Positions 55,155 through 63,158 of a stretch of DNA of 64,000 nucleotides are shown here, piece after piece. The DNA comes from Streptomyces sp. man185 (GTDB lineage Bacteria; Actinomycetota; Actinomycetes; Streptomycetales; Streptomycetaceae). A program made the translations under genes and the position numbers. How positions within the stretch are numbered: position 1 is the first letter of the stretch; each line of letters starts with the position of its first letter. The stretch covers positions 1 to 64,000 of the forward strand of contig NTHE01000030.1 in NCBI GenBank assembly GCA_002551355.1, read 5' to 3'. Below the pieces are notes generated by a model that was given only the letters and a program-made list of their open reading frames with translations, made no database searches and had not been told where the DNA came from.

Positions 55155-56935
55155 ACTCCGCTGTCGGCAAGGACACCATGCACCAGAACTCCGCGCACAC
55201 CACCGCGGTCACCGTCGCCTATGCGGGCGGCGACCGGCGCCGAGGCCCCCTCACCATGGGCCAGGCCAACATGATCCGCTGCATCCTGCGGGACGATCCC
55301 ACCCACATCAACATCCACGATGTGTGGTCCGTCCCCGAGGGCACCACCTCGGCGGCCGTCACCGACGCCCTGCGCGTCCTGGCCGTACGGCACGAGGGGC
55401 TGCGCACCACCTTCCCGCACTCCCCGGGCGCCGCACCGGTCGACCAGGTCGTGGCGGCGCAGGGCACATTCACGGTGACCGTCCTCGACCACGCCGAACT
55501 CCCCGGCGATCCGGCAAGGTACGCGGAGTCGGTGGCTCGGGCGGCCCGGGCCGGGCGCTTCGCCCTGGAGCGGGAGTTCCCGCTGCGGATCACCCTGCTC
55601 ACCGTGGCCGGACAACCGGCCTACGTGGCCCTGGCGTTCAGCCACGCGGTGGCGGACGGCAGCGCGATGGCCATCCTGCGCGAGGAGTTCGCCGAACTGC
55701 TGGCGGGCAAGGAACTGCCGGCGCTCACGTCCCTGCCCCCGGTCGACCTGGCCGCCGTGGAGGCGTCCCCGGCCGGGCTGCGGAAGTCGGAGGCGTCCCT
55801 GCGGTACTGGGAACGGATCCTCCGCACCGGGCCGCAGGAGATGTTCGCGGAGCCGCGCGGCAGGAGGCCGGGGACCGACGAGGAGGCCCGGCAGCTGACG
55901 CTGCGCTCGCGCCGGGGCGGCCGGGCGCTCGCCGGTGCGGCCCGCCGCACCGGGCACCCCGAGGCCACCGTGCTGATGGCCGCCTGGTGCGCCCTGGTGG
56001 CCCACCGGGCGGACCAGGACAGCTGTGTCACCGCCGTCCCGAGCGCCAACCGGTTCCACGCCCGGGTCGCCCGTTCGGTGACCACCACGTCCCAGGACGC
56101 GCTGCTGCACCTGGACGTCCGGGTGGAGACGTTCGACGCGCTGGTGGCCCGGACATGGGGGGCGGTGCTCAACGCCTACCGGCACAGCCAGTTCGACTCC
56201 GTACGGCTGTGGGAGATGATCGACCGGGTCACCGCCGAGCGCGGCAGCCACTTCGGCCGGGACGTGGTGTTCAACGACGTGAGCGCCCTGCCCGCCCCGC
56301 TCCTGGGCACCGACACGCAGGACCGCGACGACGCCGAGCAGGAGCTGGTCTGGGGGCCGCCCCAGGCGCTGCCGACCCGGCTGCTCGCCTTCACGTACCG
56401 GACGGCGCCCCAGCTGCACATCTCCCTGTGGGCAGCCCCCTCGGTCTTCACTCCCGAGGAGGCGGAGGGGTTCCTCTCCGGGCTGGTCCTGCTCCTGGAG
56501 GCGGCCGCCGCCGGGGACGTGCCGATGGAGGCGCTGGCCGAGGTGACGGGAGTACGTCCCGCCGAACGCGGGCCCGACTGGCTCCGGGTGGACGGCTGCT
56601 GGGTCTCGCCCGACGCCGTGCGCGAGGCCCTCGGCCGGGCGGTGGGCGGACTGCCGGTGCGGGTGGCGCAGGAGCCGGGTCCGTACGGGACAGCGGAGAG
56701 GGCGCCCGGCACTGGCTCCCACCTCACGGCGTACATCGCCCGCGGCGCAACCCCGTTGACGCCCGAGGAGGCCCACCGGGCGCTGACCGCCCTCATCCCG
56801 GCCGCCGGTTCGGGGGTCCTGGCGCCCCAACGCTACGTACTCGTGGAGAACCCGCCCACCGAGCCGGACCGGAGCGACGCATGGCGTCGGCTGAAGACCA
56901 TCGATGAAGGGACCGGCAGAAGCCGGCAGGTGTGA
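55151..56935 (+). CDS. stand-alone condensation-domain protein with adenylation-like tail
   Basis: This 594-residue protein consists of an NRPS-type condensation domain (about 30-460) and a ~120-residue tail. The active-site motif reads FSHAVADG: the catalytic His165 and the Asp169-Gly170 are kept but the first His of HHxxxDG is Ser164. Other C-domain features are LTMGQANMIRCIL, RHEGLRTTFP and GRDVVFNDVS. The tail (DGCWVSPDAVREALGRAVGG ... LTAYIARG ... LAPQRYVLVENPP) resembles the small C-terminal lobe of adenylation domains but lacks the GK lysine motif. It probably forms an amide or ester using the aminoacyl carrier of the divergent operon. Starts by ATGA overlap. Confidence 0.88.
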   Translation: MNSAVGKDTMHQNSAHTTAVTVAYAGGDRRRGPLTMGQANMIRCILRDDPTHINIHDVWSVPEGTTSAAVTDALRVLAVRHEGLRTTFPHSPGAAPVDQVVAAQGTFTVTVLDHAELPGDPARYAESVARAARAGRFALEREFPLRITLLTVAGQPAYVALAFSHAVADGSAMAILREEFAELLAGKELPALTSLPPVDLAAVEASPAGLRKSEASLRYWERILRTGPQEMFAEPRGRRPGTDEEARQLTLRSRRGGRALAGAARRTGHPEATVLMAAWCALVAHRADQDSCVTAVPSANRFHARVARSVTTTSQDALLHLDVRVETFDALVARTWGAVLNAYRHSQFDSVRLWEMIDRVTAERGSHFGRDVVFNDVSALPAPLLGTDTQDRDDAEQELVWGPPQALPTRLLAFTYRTAPQLHISLWAAPSVFTPEEAEGFLSGLVLLLEAAAAGDVPMEALAEVTGVRPAERGPDWLRVDGCWVSPDAVREALGRAVGGLPVRVAQEPGPYGTAERAPGTGSHLTAYIARGATPLTPEEAHRALTALIPAAGSGVLAPQRYVLVENPPTEPDRSDAWRRLKTIDEGTGRSRQV

Positions 56936-56936
56936 C

Positions 56937-58217
56937 ATGAGCGTTGACGACACGACCCTCCCGCAGCAGTCGGCCACGCTGCCGAGCCCTTGGCGGTCGA
57001 CCCGGTTCCGGCTGTTCTTCACGGCCCGCAGCGCGTCGCTGCTGGCCGACGGCATGCTGATGGTCTCTCTGACCACGGCGGTGCTGGGGGCGGGCCACGG
57101 AGCGAGCGGCGTCGGGTACGCGCTGGCCGCGTGGATGACCCCGATCGTGCTGCTGGTGCTGTTCGGCGGGGTGCTGGCCGACCGGTTCACCCCCCAGCTG
57201 ATGATGATCTGCGCGGACGTGGTGCGCATGCTGGCCATGATCACGCTGGGCGCGCTGCTCTTCTCCTCGGACAGCGTCCCGCTGTGGCAGATCATGGGGC
57301 TGATGGCGCTCAGCGGGGCCGCGACGGCGATGTTCCAGCCCGGGATGGCGAGCATGGTCCCCCGGGTCGCGGAGGACATCCAGAAAGCCAACGCGCTGCT
57401 GCGGATCTCCGAGGCGCTGAGCACGCTGCTGGGCCCCGGTCTGGCGGGCATCCTCGTCGCGTACTGGCAGGTCTCGGGCTCGTACCTGGTGATCGCGGCG
57501 GCGTATGCGCTCAGCGCGCTGGTCCTGCTGCCCCTGCGGAAGCTGCACACGGAACGCGACGAGGGCGACGCCCCGATGTGGCGCAGGTTGGCGACGGGTT
57601 GGCAGGAGTTCCGGTCCCGCCAGTGGCTGTGGGGCGTGATCGCGGTCTGGTCCGTGTACGGCCTGTTCGTGTTCGGCCCGGCGCTGCCGCTGGGCGCGGC
57701 GCTGATGATCGAGCAGCACGGGGCGAGCGGGTACGGCTGGATCGCCTCGGCGGACGGCGCGGGCACGATCATCGGGGGCCTGATCGGCATGCGGGTCCGC
57801 CCCCGCCGCCCCCTGGTCGCGGGCGCTCTGGCCATGCTCTGTTTCGCGCTCAACCCCCTGGCCCCGGCGCTGGAATGGTCTTTCGCGGCCACGGCGATCG
57901 CCCATGTCATCGCGGGTTACGGCTTCGCGTTCTGGGGGGTGATGTGGGCGACGAGCGTCCAGTCGCACATCCCGCTGACGGTCCTGAGCCGCGTCTCGGC
58001 GTACGACGTCGCGGGCTCCATCATGGTCATCCCGCTCGGCCGCGCCCTGGCGGGCCCGGCGGCGGACGCGTTCGGCGCGAACGAGGTGCTGATCTTCTCG
58101 TCGGTGATGTCGTTCGCCCTGCTGGCCGTGATGCTCAGCGTCCCGGCGATCCGGGCGCTGCGGCGGGCGCCGGAGGGCGTGCTCCGGACGACGGCGGAGG
58201 CGGAACCGGCGGTCTGA
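56937..58217 (+). CDS. MFS_3-type (EntS-like) exporter
   Basis: This 426-residue facilitator has about 12 membrane segments: FRLFFTARSASLLADGMLMVSLTTAVL, VLFGGVLADRFTPQLMMICADVVRML with the loop 2-3 motif, and ALSGAATAMFQPGMASMVPRV are typical of the EntS/enterobactin-exporter group. The ATG lies 1 bp after the condensation-protein stop codon, so it is the last gene of the operon. It most likely exports the product. Proteins of this group often carry siderophores or small peptides. Confidence 0.92.
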   Translation: MSVDDTTLPQQSATLPSPWRSTRFRLFFTARSASLLADGMLMVSLTTAVLGAGHGASGVGYALAAWMTPIVLLVLFGGVLADRFTPQLMMICADVVRMLAMITLGALLFSSDSVPLWQIMGLMALSGAATAMFQPGMASMVPRVAEDIQKANALLRISEALSTLLGPGLAGILVAYWQVSGSYLVIAAAYALSALVLLPLRKLHTERDEGDAPMWRRLATGWQEFRSRQWLWGVIAVWSVYGLFVFGPALPLGAALMIEQHGASGYGWIASADGAGTIIGGLIGMRVRPRRPLVAGALAMLCFALNPLAPALEWSFAATAIAHVIAGYGFAFWGVMWATSVQSHIPLTVLSRVSAYDVAGSIMVIPLGRALAGPAADAFGANEVLIFSSVMSFALLAVMLSVPAIRALRRAPEGVLRTTAEAEPAV

Positions 58218-58298
58218 CCAGCACAACCCGGGGACGGCGCCCTGGTGGCGCCGAACCCGCCGGGCTGGTCACGCGGCACGGCCAGGTCCGCGATGGCC

Positions 58299-58910
58299 TC
58301 ACCCTTCGGCCAGCAGCCCCCAGTGGCCGGTCCGGGTGTTAAAGCCGCCGATGATCAGGTCGGTCAGTACGGCGACCGCGTCGTCGGCGGATGCCCGTCC
58401 CTGGTTCAGCTCGGCGGCGATGGTCTCGGCCGCGCCCAGCAGGCCGACGCACCGTAGCCGGAGGGCCTCGTGCGTGACGCCGCACTGCGGCAGCAGCGCG
58501 GCGGCCATCAGGTCCGTGTAGCTGTCGAGCATCTCGCGCTGGACCGCCTCCATCTCCGGGCTCCCTTTCAGCGCGGCGGAAACGGCGCTGAGTTCCGGCA
58601 TGTCCGTGGCGCACGCGAAATACGCGGCGCTGATGACACGGGCGACCTCGTCAGCGGTGGGCGCGGCCTCCTGCAACGCCTGCGCGATGTGGGCTCGGTG
58701 ACGCTCGTCGAGGCGCCGGTAGAGCGCGAGCAGCAGGCCGGGGCGAGTGCCGAAGTGGTCGTACGCGATCGGCCTGCTCACCCCGGCAGCCTCCGCGAGG
58801 GTGACCAGAGTCAGGCCGTCGGTGCCCTCGTTTCGCACGATCGCCACGGCGGTGTTGAGCAGTTGCTCCCGCCTGGCCTGCTTGGACAAGCGGGTCGAAG
58901 TGGTGGCCAT
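58299..58910 (-). CDS. TetR-family transcriptional regulator
   Basis: This 203-residue regulator has the N-terminal helix-turn-helix RREQLLNTAVAIVRNEGTDGLTLVTLAEAAGVSRPIAYDHFGTRPGLLLALY (about 13-65) and an all-helical effector domain. It is divergent to a saccharopine-dehydrogenase-like gene, with two operator-like palindromes between them. So it most probably represses that gene and itself. It is convergent with the exporter of the biosynthetic locus, and no direct link to that locus is visible. Confidence 0.92.
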   Translation of the reverse strand: MATTSTRLSKQARREQLLNTAVAIVRNEGTDGLTLVTLAEAAGVSRPIAYDHFGTRPGLLLALYRRLDERHRAHIAQALQEAAPTADEVARVISAAYFACATDMPELSAVSAALKGSPEMEAVQREMLDSYTDLMAAALLPQCGVTHEALRLRCVGLLGAAETIAAELNQGRASADDAVAVLTDLIIGGFNTRTGHWGLLAEG

Positions 58911-58941
58911 GGTCCTCCGTTGTGTCGCACTCCAGACTATG

Positions 58942-58968
58942 TTACAAAACGTAGGCTACAAAATGTAG
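58942..58968. promoter_or_regulatory. tandem TetR operators
   Basis: TTACAAAACGTAG (58942-58954) and CTACAAAATGTAG (58956-58968) are two 13-bp palindromic copies with 14-bp periodicity. The second is a perfect CTACA-AAA-TGTAG inverted repeat. They lie in the 81-bp region between the TetR gene and the divergent dehydrogenase gene. Confidence 0.72.
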
Positions 58969-58991
58969 CTTCATGGAGGCGAGGACCCGCA

Positions 58992-60005
58992 GTGGACCGG
59001 TCACAACCAGTACTGATCTTGGGTGGTTCGGGGCAGGCGGGCTCGGGGACCGCCTCTCTCCTGCGTCAGTGGCACCCCCAACTGCCACTGACGATCGCGG
59101 GTCGCGACATCGACCGCGCACAGCGGGTGGCCGACGGGCTCGGCGGCGCAACAGCCGTGACCATCGACCTGCGGCGCGGCGATCTCGGTCTCCCGGCCGA
59201 ACACAGCTACTCGGCGGTGGTCGCCGCACTGTGGGACGACCACCTGAACGGACTCCACTACGCGCAGGACCACGGGTTGCCCTACCTCAGCGTCTCCAGC
59301 GGCCTGGTGGAGATCGCACCGGAAGTCGTCGCGGGCGCACGGCGGGCCGGCGCCTCGTCGATCCTGGTGGCCAGCCACTTCTGCGCCGGCGTCGTCGTCC
59401 TCGCGACGCTGGAACTGGCCCGGGCGTTCCAGCGGGTCGACACCATCCGGATCGGCGCCGTACTGGACGAGTCGGACACCGGCGGGCCGGCGGGGACAGC
59501 GGATCTGGAGCGGTGGGCCACCGCCACCACGGCGGGGACGGTACGCCGTGACGGCGTCTTCACCTGGGTCAACGGCCCCGACGCCCAGGCGGATGTGACC
59601 CGTACCGACGGCGTCGTCCTGCCCGGCCAGAGCATCGCCATCCTCGACGTACCGAGTCTCGCCCTCGCGACAGGCGCACCGAACGTCCGCTTCGACCTGG
59701 CCGTCGGCGAATCTGCGGCCCGACGCCGCGGCGACCCGGCTTCCAGCGAGATCCGGATCGACCTCGAAGGAGCAGGCCCGACGGGTGCACCGCTCAGCAC
59801 AAGCCGCTACCTCGTCCACCCGGCGGGACAGCGCCCCCTGACCGCACTCGGCATCGCCCTCGGCGTCGAGCGACAGCTCGGCCTACGCGGCGAAGCCGTC
59901 CCACCGGGCATCCACACCCCTGAAACCGTGCTCGACCCGGCCTACGCGGCCGAGCGGATGGCGGAGATCGGCGCCACCTTCGTCGAGGCACCCGGCGGCA
60001 GCTGA
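58992..60005 (+). CDS. saccharopine dehydrogenase-like NAD(P)-binding protein
   Basis: This 337-residue protein has a Rossmann start VLILGGSGQAGSGTASLLRQWHPQLPLTIAGRD (about 7-39) and the saccharopine-dehydrogenase-like pattern YSAVVAALWDDHLNGLHYAQDHGLPYLSVSS (about 77-107). The C-terminal region with GAGPTGAPLSTSRYLVHPAGQRPLTALGIALGVER resembles trans-acting enoyl reductase relatives. The reaction is unknown. The GTG at 58992 follows GGAGGCGAGGA. It is likely induced when the divergent TetR repressor binds its ligand. Confidence 0.83.
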   Translation: MDRSQPVLILGGSGQAGSGTASLLRQWHPQLPLTIAGRDIDRAQRVADGLGGATAVTIDLRRGDLGLPAEHSYSAVVAALWDDHLNGLHYAQDHGLPYLSVSSGLVEIAPEVVAGARRAGASSILVASHFCAGVVVLATLELARAFQRVDTIRIGAVLDESDTGGPAGTADLERWATATTAGTVRRDGVFTWVNGPDAQADVTRTDGVVLPGQSIAILDVPSLALATGAPNVRFDLAVGESAARRRGDPASSEIRIDLEGAGPTGAPLSTSRYLVHPAGQRPLTALGIALGVERQLGLRGEAVPPGIHTPETVLDPAYAAERMAEIGATFVEAPGGS

Positions 60006-60239
60006 ACACAGCGCGCCAGACCTGTCGGGCGCACGGTGGCGCACCAGTTCGTGCAGCGGCGGCGACAAGGACGGTGCGGTACGTCCAGTCCCGCTCGCCT
60101 TCGGCCACGGCGTCCGGCGGGCCTCGTCGGCGATCCGGCGTAATCCGGCCAAGCTCTCACGGTGCAGCGGCTTGTTCACTCACCGGTGGTTCGTGCTGGC
60201 TGCTTTCGTCGTTGCTGGCGGGAACAACGACATGGCAGC

Positions 60240-60640
60240 ATCCCGTACGTGCGCTTCTTCAGCATTGTCACCGACCTGATCGGCGCCCCTGCAGAACTTA
60301 TCGACGAAGAGGGCAATGTCGCCTGGCGCACCCGCACTACCCTATGGGGTGCCACCACGTGGAATTCGGATGCCGGAACGTATACCCCACTACGTTTCCC
60401 AGGGCAGCACCATGACCCAGAATCAGAATTTCACTACACCGTACACCGATACCGATACTACGACCCTGAAGCCGCCCGATATTCCTCGACAGATCCACTG
60501 GGCTTTGTCCAGAGTGTGAATCCATCTGGCTGGAAGGTCAGGACGTCCACGACGACACGGAGATGTATCTGGGTGAATTTCTCGAGTCCAGAGGGATCTC
60601 CTGGGACGGGATCACAAAGTGCACCACCTGATTGGCCTCA
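60240..60640 (+). pseudogene. degraded RHS-repeat protein fragment
   Basis: From about 60255 the plus strand encodes the end of an RHS/YD-repeat shell: SIVTDLIGAPAELIDEEGNVAWR, LRFPGQHHDPESEFHYTVHRYRYYDPEAARYSSTDPLGF. This is the conserved RHS core after which a toxin tip normally starts. There is no start codon or upstream shell, and after DPLGF the expected continuation is lost. Another frame downstream reads EMYLGEFLESRGISWDGITKCTT before a stop. So only a 3' scrap of a polymorphic toxin gene, with frameshift, remains. Confidence 0.72.
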
Positions 60641-61249
60641 ATTTACTCACCCCCGCGCCCCATCTTCGCACCTAGGGAGAGTCACCCGATTCCCAGGCAC
60701 GCACTGCGCCCATATCTCCATCACGTCGGAAGGAGCGTCCCTCCTTTTTCGCGCCCGTTCCGTCGTCCTGTCCGCAGCGCGAGTGGGGTTGGTGTCGTCA
60801 TCCGTGTAGCCGGTGTCGGACAAGGCCCCTCACCATCGGACTGGCATGCCTGCGGTTTGGAGCTTGCGGACCTGGAGGTGCCTGCCACGGCGCCTTCCGC
60901 TACCAAGGCTATTCACATGGTCGCCGGCATCGACGTGGAACCGACCCTGACGATCGATGCAGCGACGCCCGATGCCCTGAAGCAGCTCGATCTTCAGTGG
61001 CACGAAAGGGCGTGGCCCGTGCTCGCCGGCCCAGGGGCCGGGACGTTCCTCATTCTGCCGCCAGGGGGCGGTGGCGCTGCCGTCGGATGGGTTCCCGTAA
61101 AGGACATCGCACCCCCTGGCCTGCCGTCGCGCATTGCTGCCGCCACCGGGGCTCCCGAGTTCGTGGCGTTGTCCGCGGATGGAATGCACCTGTGTGCGGT
61201 AACGGAGGAAGAGTATGAGTACTGGATCATCGTGCGTTCGCTCGGCTGA
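60632..61249 (+). CDS. hypothetical protein, possible orphan immunity protein
   Basis: Only the C-terminal ~140 residues look like a real protein (HACGLELADLEVPATAPSATKAIHMVAGIDVEPTLTID... EEEYEYWIIVRSLG); the first ~55 residues are Arg/Pro-rich and probably not translated. In-frame ATG at 60917-60919 is a later start option. The composition is less biased than in core genes. Its position right after an RHS scrap is where immunity genes for RHS toxins lie, so it may be an orphan immunity gene. No family is recognised. Confidence 0.45.
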   Translation: MASIYSPPRPIFAPRESHPIPRHALRPYLHHVGRSVPPFSRPFRRPVRSASGVGVVIRVAGVGQGPSPSDWHACGLELADLEVPATAPSATKAIHMVAGIDVEPTLTIDAATPDALKQLDLQWHERAWPVLAGPGAGTFLILPPGGGGAAVGWVPVKDIAPPGLPSRIAAATGAPEFVALSADGMHLCAVTEEEYEYWIIVRSLG

Positions 61250-61271
61250 GCCGGGCTGCCTCCTGGTCCCC

Positions 61272-61505
61272 TCACTCCTCCGGCGGAAAAACCACCTCCC
61301 CCGACCCCGCCAGCGTCAGCGTGATCGCCTCCACCGGGCAGCCCTCCGCCGCCGCGAGGACGTGTTCGCCCGCGTCGCGGTCCTCGGCTGTCGGGTGGGA
61401 CTGGCGGGCCGAGTCCAGGTGGAAGGCGTCGCCCGCGTGGTTGACGCACATGCCGGAGCCGATGCAGACCGAGCGGTCGACCTCCACGTGCCAGCGGTCG
61501 CCCAT
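61272..61505 (-). CDS. small ferredoxin
   Basis: This 77-residue ferredoxin has VDRSVCIGSGMCVNHAGDAFHLD and AAEGCPVEAITL, giving three or four cluster cysteines in the pattern C-x5-C...C-P of 3Fe-4S/4Fe-4S actinobacterial ferredoxins that serve P450 or dehydrogenase partners. The ATG at 61503-61505 overlaps the aldehyde dehydrogenase stop codon (TGATG), with GGGAGG just upstream. So it is translationally coupled to that gene and probably accepts or supplies electrons for a linked oxidation. Confidence 0.92.
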   Translation of the reverse strand: MGDRWHVEVDRSVCIGSGMCVNHAGDAFHLDSARQSHPTAEDRDAGEHVLAAAEGCPVEAITLTLAGSGEVVFPPEE

Positions 61506-62974
61506 CACGCCTCCCGGTAGCCGGCGGGCAGGTGGATCATCTTGTGCTCGAAGAACTCGCCGTAGCCCTCGGGGCCGAACTCGCGGCCCAGGCCCGAGTT
61601 CTTGTAGCCGCCGAACGGGCCGAGCATGTCGAGGCTGAAGGTGTTCACGCTGTACGTGCCCGTGCGGACCCGGCGGGCCACCTCGATGCCGCGTTCTGTG
61701 TCCGCCGTCCAGACGCTGCCGCTGAGGCCGTACGGGGAGTCGTCGGCGATGCGGACCGCCTCGGCCTCGTCGGCGTACGGGATCAGGCAGATCACCGGGC
61801 CGAAGATCTCCTCGCGGGCGATGCGCATGGAGTTGTCGACCGAGCCGAAGAGGGTCGGCTCCACGTACCAGCCGCGTTCCTGGGAGGCGGGGCGGTTGCC
61901 GCCGGTCAGGATCTTGGCGCCCTCCTCCTGGCCCAACCTGATGTAGTCCAGGGAGCGTTGCTGCTGGCGTCGGGCCACCAACGGGCCCAGTTCCGTCACC
62001 GGGTCCAGGGGGTCGCCCACGCGCAGGGCTCCCGCCGCTGCCGCGAAGGCCTCCGCTATCTCGTCGTAGCGGGAGCGCGGTGCCAGGATGCGGGTCTGCG
62101 CCACGCACGCCTGGCCGTTGATCATCCAGGCGAACGGGACGATGCCCGCTACCGCCGCCTCCAGGTCCGCGTCCGGGAGGATCACCGCGGCCGATTTTCC
62201 GCCCAGTTCGAGGGTGACGCGGGTCAGGTTGCGGGAGGCCACCTCCATCACACGGCGGCCGGCCGCCACCGAGCCGGTGAAGGACACCTTGTCCACGTCC
62301 CGGTGGCCCACCAGGTACTCGCTGACCTGCCGGTCGGCCGGGAGGATGGAGAGGACCCCGGGCGGCAGACCCGCCTCCGCCGCTATGTCCGCCAGGAGGT
62401 AGGCGTCCAGGGGGGTTTCCGGGGAGACCTTCAGGACCGCCGTGCAGCCGGCCAGCAGCGCCGGGGCCAGTTTTGCGGCGGCCGTGAACTGCGGGACGTT
62501 CCACGGGACGACCGCCGCGACCACGCCCACCGGTTCGCGGCGGACCAGGAGGGGGCCGAGGACGCCGTCGCGGCGCTCCTCGTACGGGAACGTGCGCGCC
62601 ACCGTGATCGCCGAGTCCCAGACCATCATCGCGGCCAGCGCCTGCACCATGACGCTCGCGCTGTACGGCGTGCCGTTCTGGGCGCTGATCAGGCGGGCGA
62701 ACTCCTCGTGGCGTACGGCGAAGGCGTCCTTGATCCGGGTGATCACCGCGATCCGCTCGTCCAGCGTCATACGAGGCCAGGGGCCCTCGTCAAAAGCGTG
62801 GCGGGCCGCGGCGACCGCCCGGTCCACGTCGCCCTCGGAAGCGTGCGGCACGCGGCCGATGACCTGTTCGGTGTGCGGGGAGATCACCTCGATGACCTCG
62901 GTGGAGAGCGGATCAGTGAACTCTCCGCCGATGAACAGGTGTCCGTGTTCCACCAGCTCCGTACGTTCCGTCAT
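61505..62974 (-). CDS. NAD(P)-dependent aldehyde dehydrogenase
   Basis: This 489-residue aldehyde dehydrogenase has the family motifs VPWNVPQFTAAAKLAPALLAG, FTGSVAAGRRV, the general-base Glu in TLELGGKSA (about 260-268), and the nucleophilic Cys in NGQACVAQTRI (about 295-305), plus FGPVICLIPYADEAEAV and GGYKNSGLGREFGPEG. It oxidises an aldehyde to a carboxylic acid. The ATG at 62974 begins MTERTELVEHGHLFIGGEF. It is coupled to a ferredoxin gene and divergent to a metallo-hydrolase gene across a palindrome-rich region. The natural aldehyde is unknown; lipid or sterol side-chain aldehydes are candidates. Confidence 0.95.
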   Translation of the reverse strand: MTERTELVEHGHLFIGGEFTDPLSTEVIEVISPHTEQVIGRVPHASEGDVDRAVAAARHAFDEGPWPRMTLDERIAVITRIKDAFAVRHEEFARLISAQNGTPYSASVMVQALAAMMVWDSAITVARTFPYEERRDGVLGPLLVRREPVGVVAAVVPWNVPQFTAAAKLAPALLAGCTAVLKVSPETPLDAYLLADIAAEAGLPPGVLSILPADRQVSEYLVGHRDVDKVSFTGSVAAGRRVMEVASRNLTRVTLELGGKSAAVILPDADLEAAVAGIVPFAWMINGQACVAQTRILAPRSRYDEIAEAFAAAAGALRVGDPLDPVTELGPLVARRQQQRSLDYIRLGQEEGAKILTGGNRPASQERGWYVEPTLFGSVDNSMRIAREEIFGPVICLIPYADEAEAVRIADDSPYGLSGSVWTADTERGIEVARRVRTGTYSVNTFSLDMLGPFGGYKNSGLGREFGPEGYGEFFEHKMIHLPAGYREA

Positions 62975-63026
62975 GGCCGTTGCCTCCCGCGAAGCGAACC
63001 CGTGCACCGCAACTGACTGTTCGTCA

Positions 63027-63126
63027 GAACTGATACCAGTTCCTGTTCCAGGAGTCCACGGCCCGGACCGCACTCGGGGAGCGAGTAAGTGGTAGACCTG
63101 GGCTACCACTGGAACGAGTTCTCGTT
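63027..63126. promoter_or_regulatory. three stacked palindromes in the divergent promoter
   Basis: GAACTG ATAC CAGTTC (63027-63042), AGTGGTAG ACCTGGG CTACCACT (63088-63110, perfect 8-bp arms) and AACGAG TT CTCGTT (63113-63126) lie between the divergent aldehyde dehydrogenase and metallo-hydrolase genes. The last contains GAACGAGTTC, which matches the GAACNNGTTC core of KstR sites but misses one outer base of the consensus. Confidence 0.6.
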
Positions 63127-63158
63127 ACAGTGGAGGCAGAGCCGCAGAGGGGGAGCCC

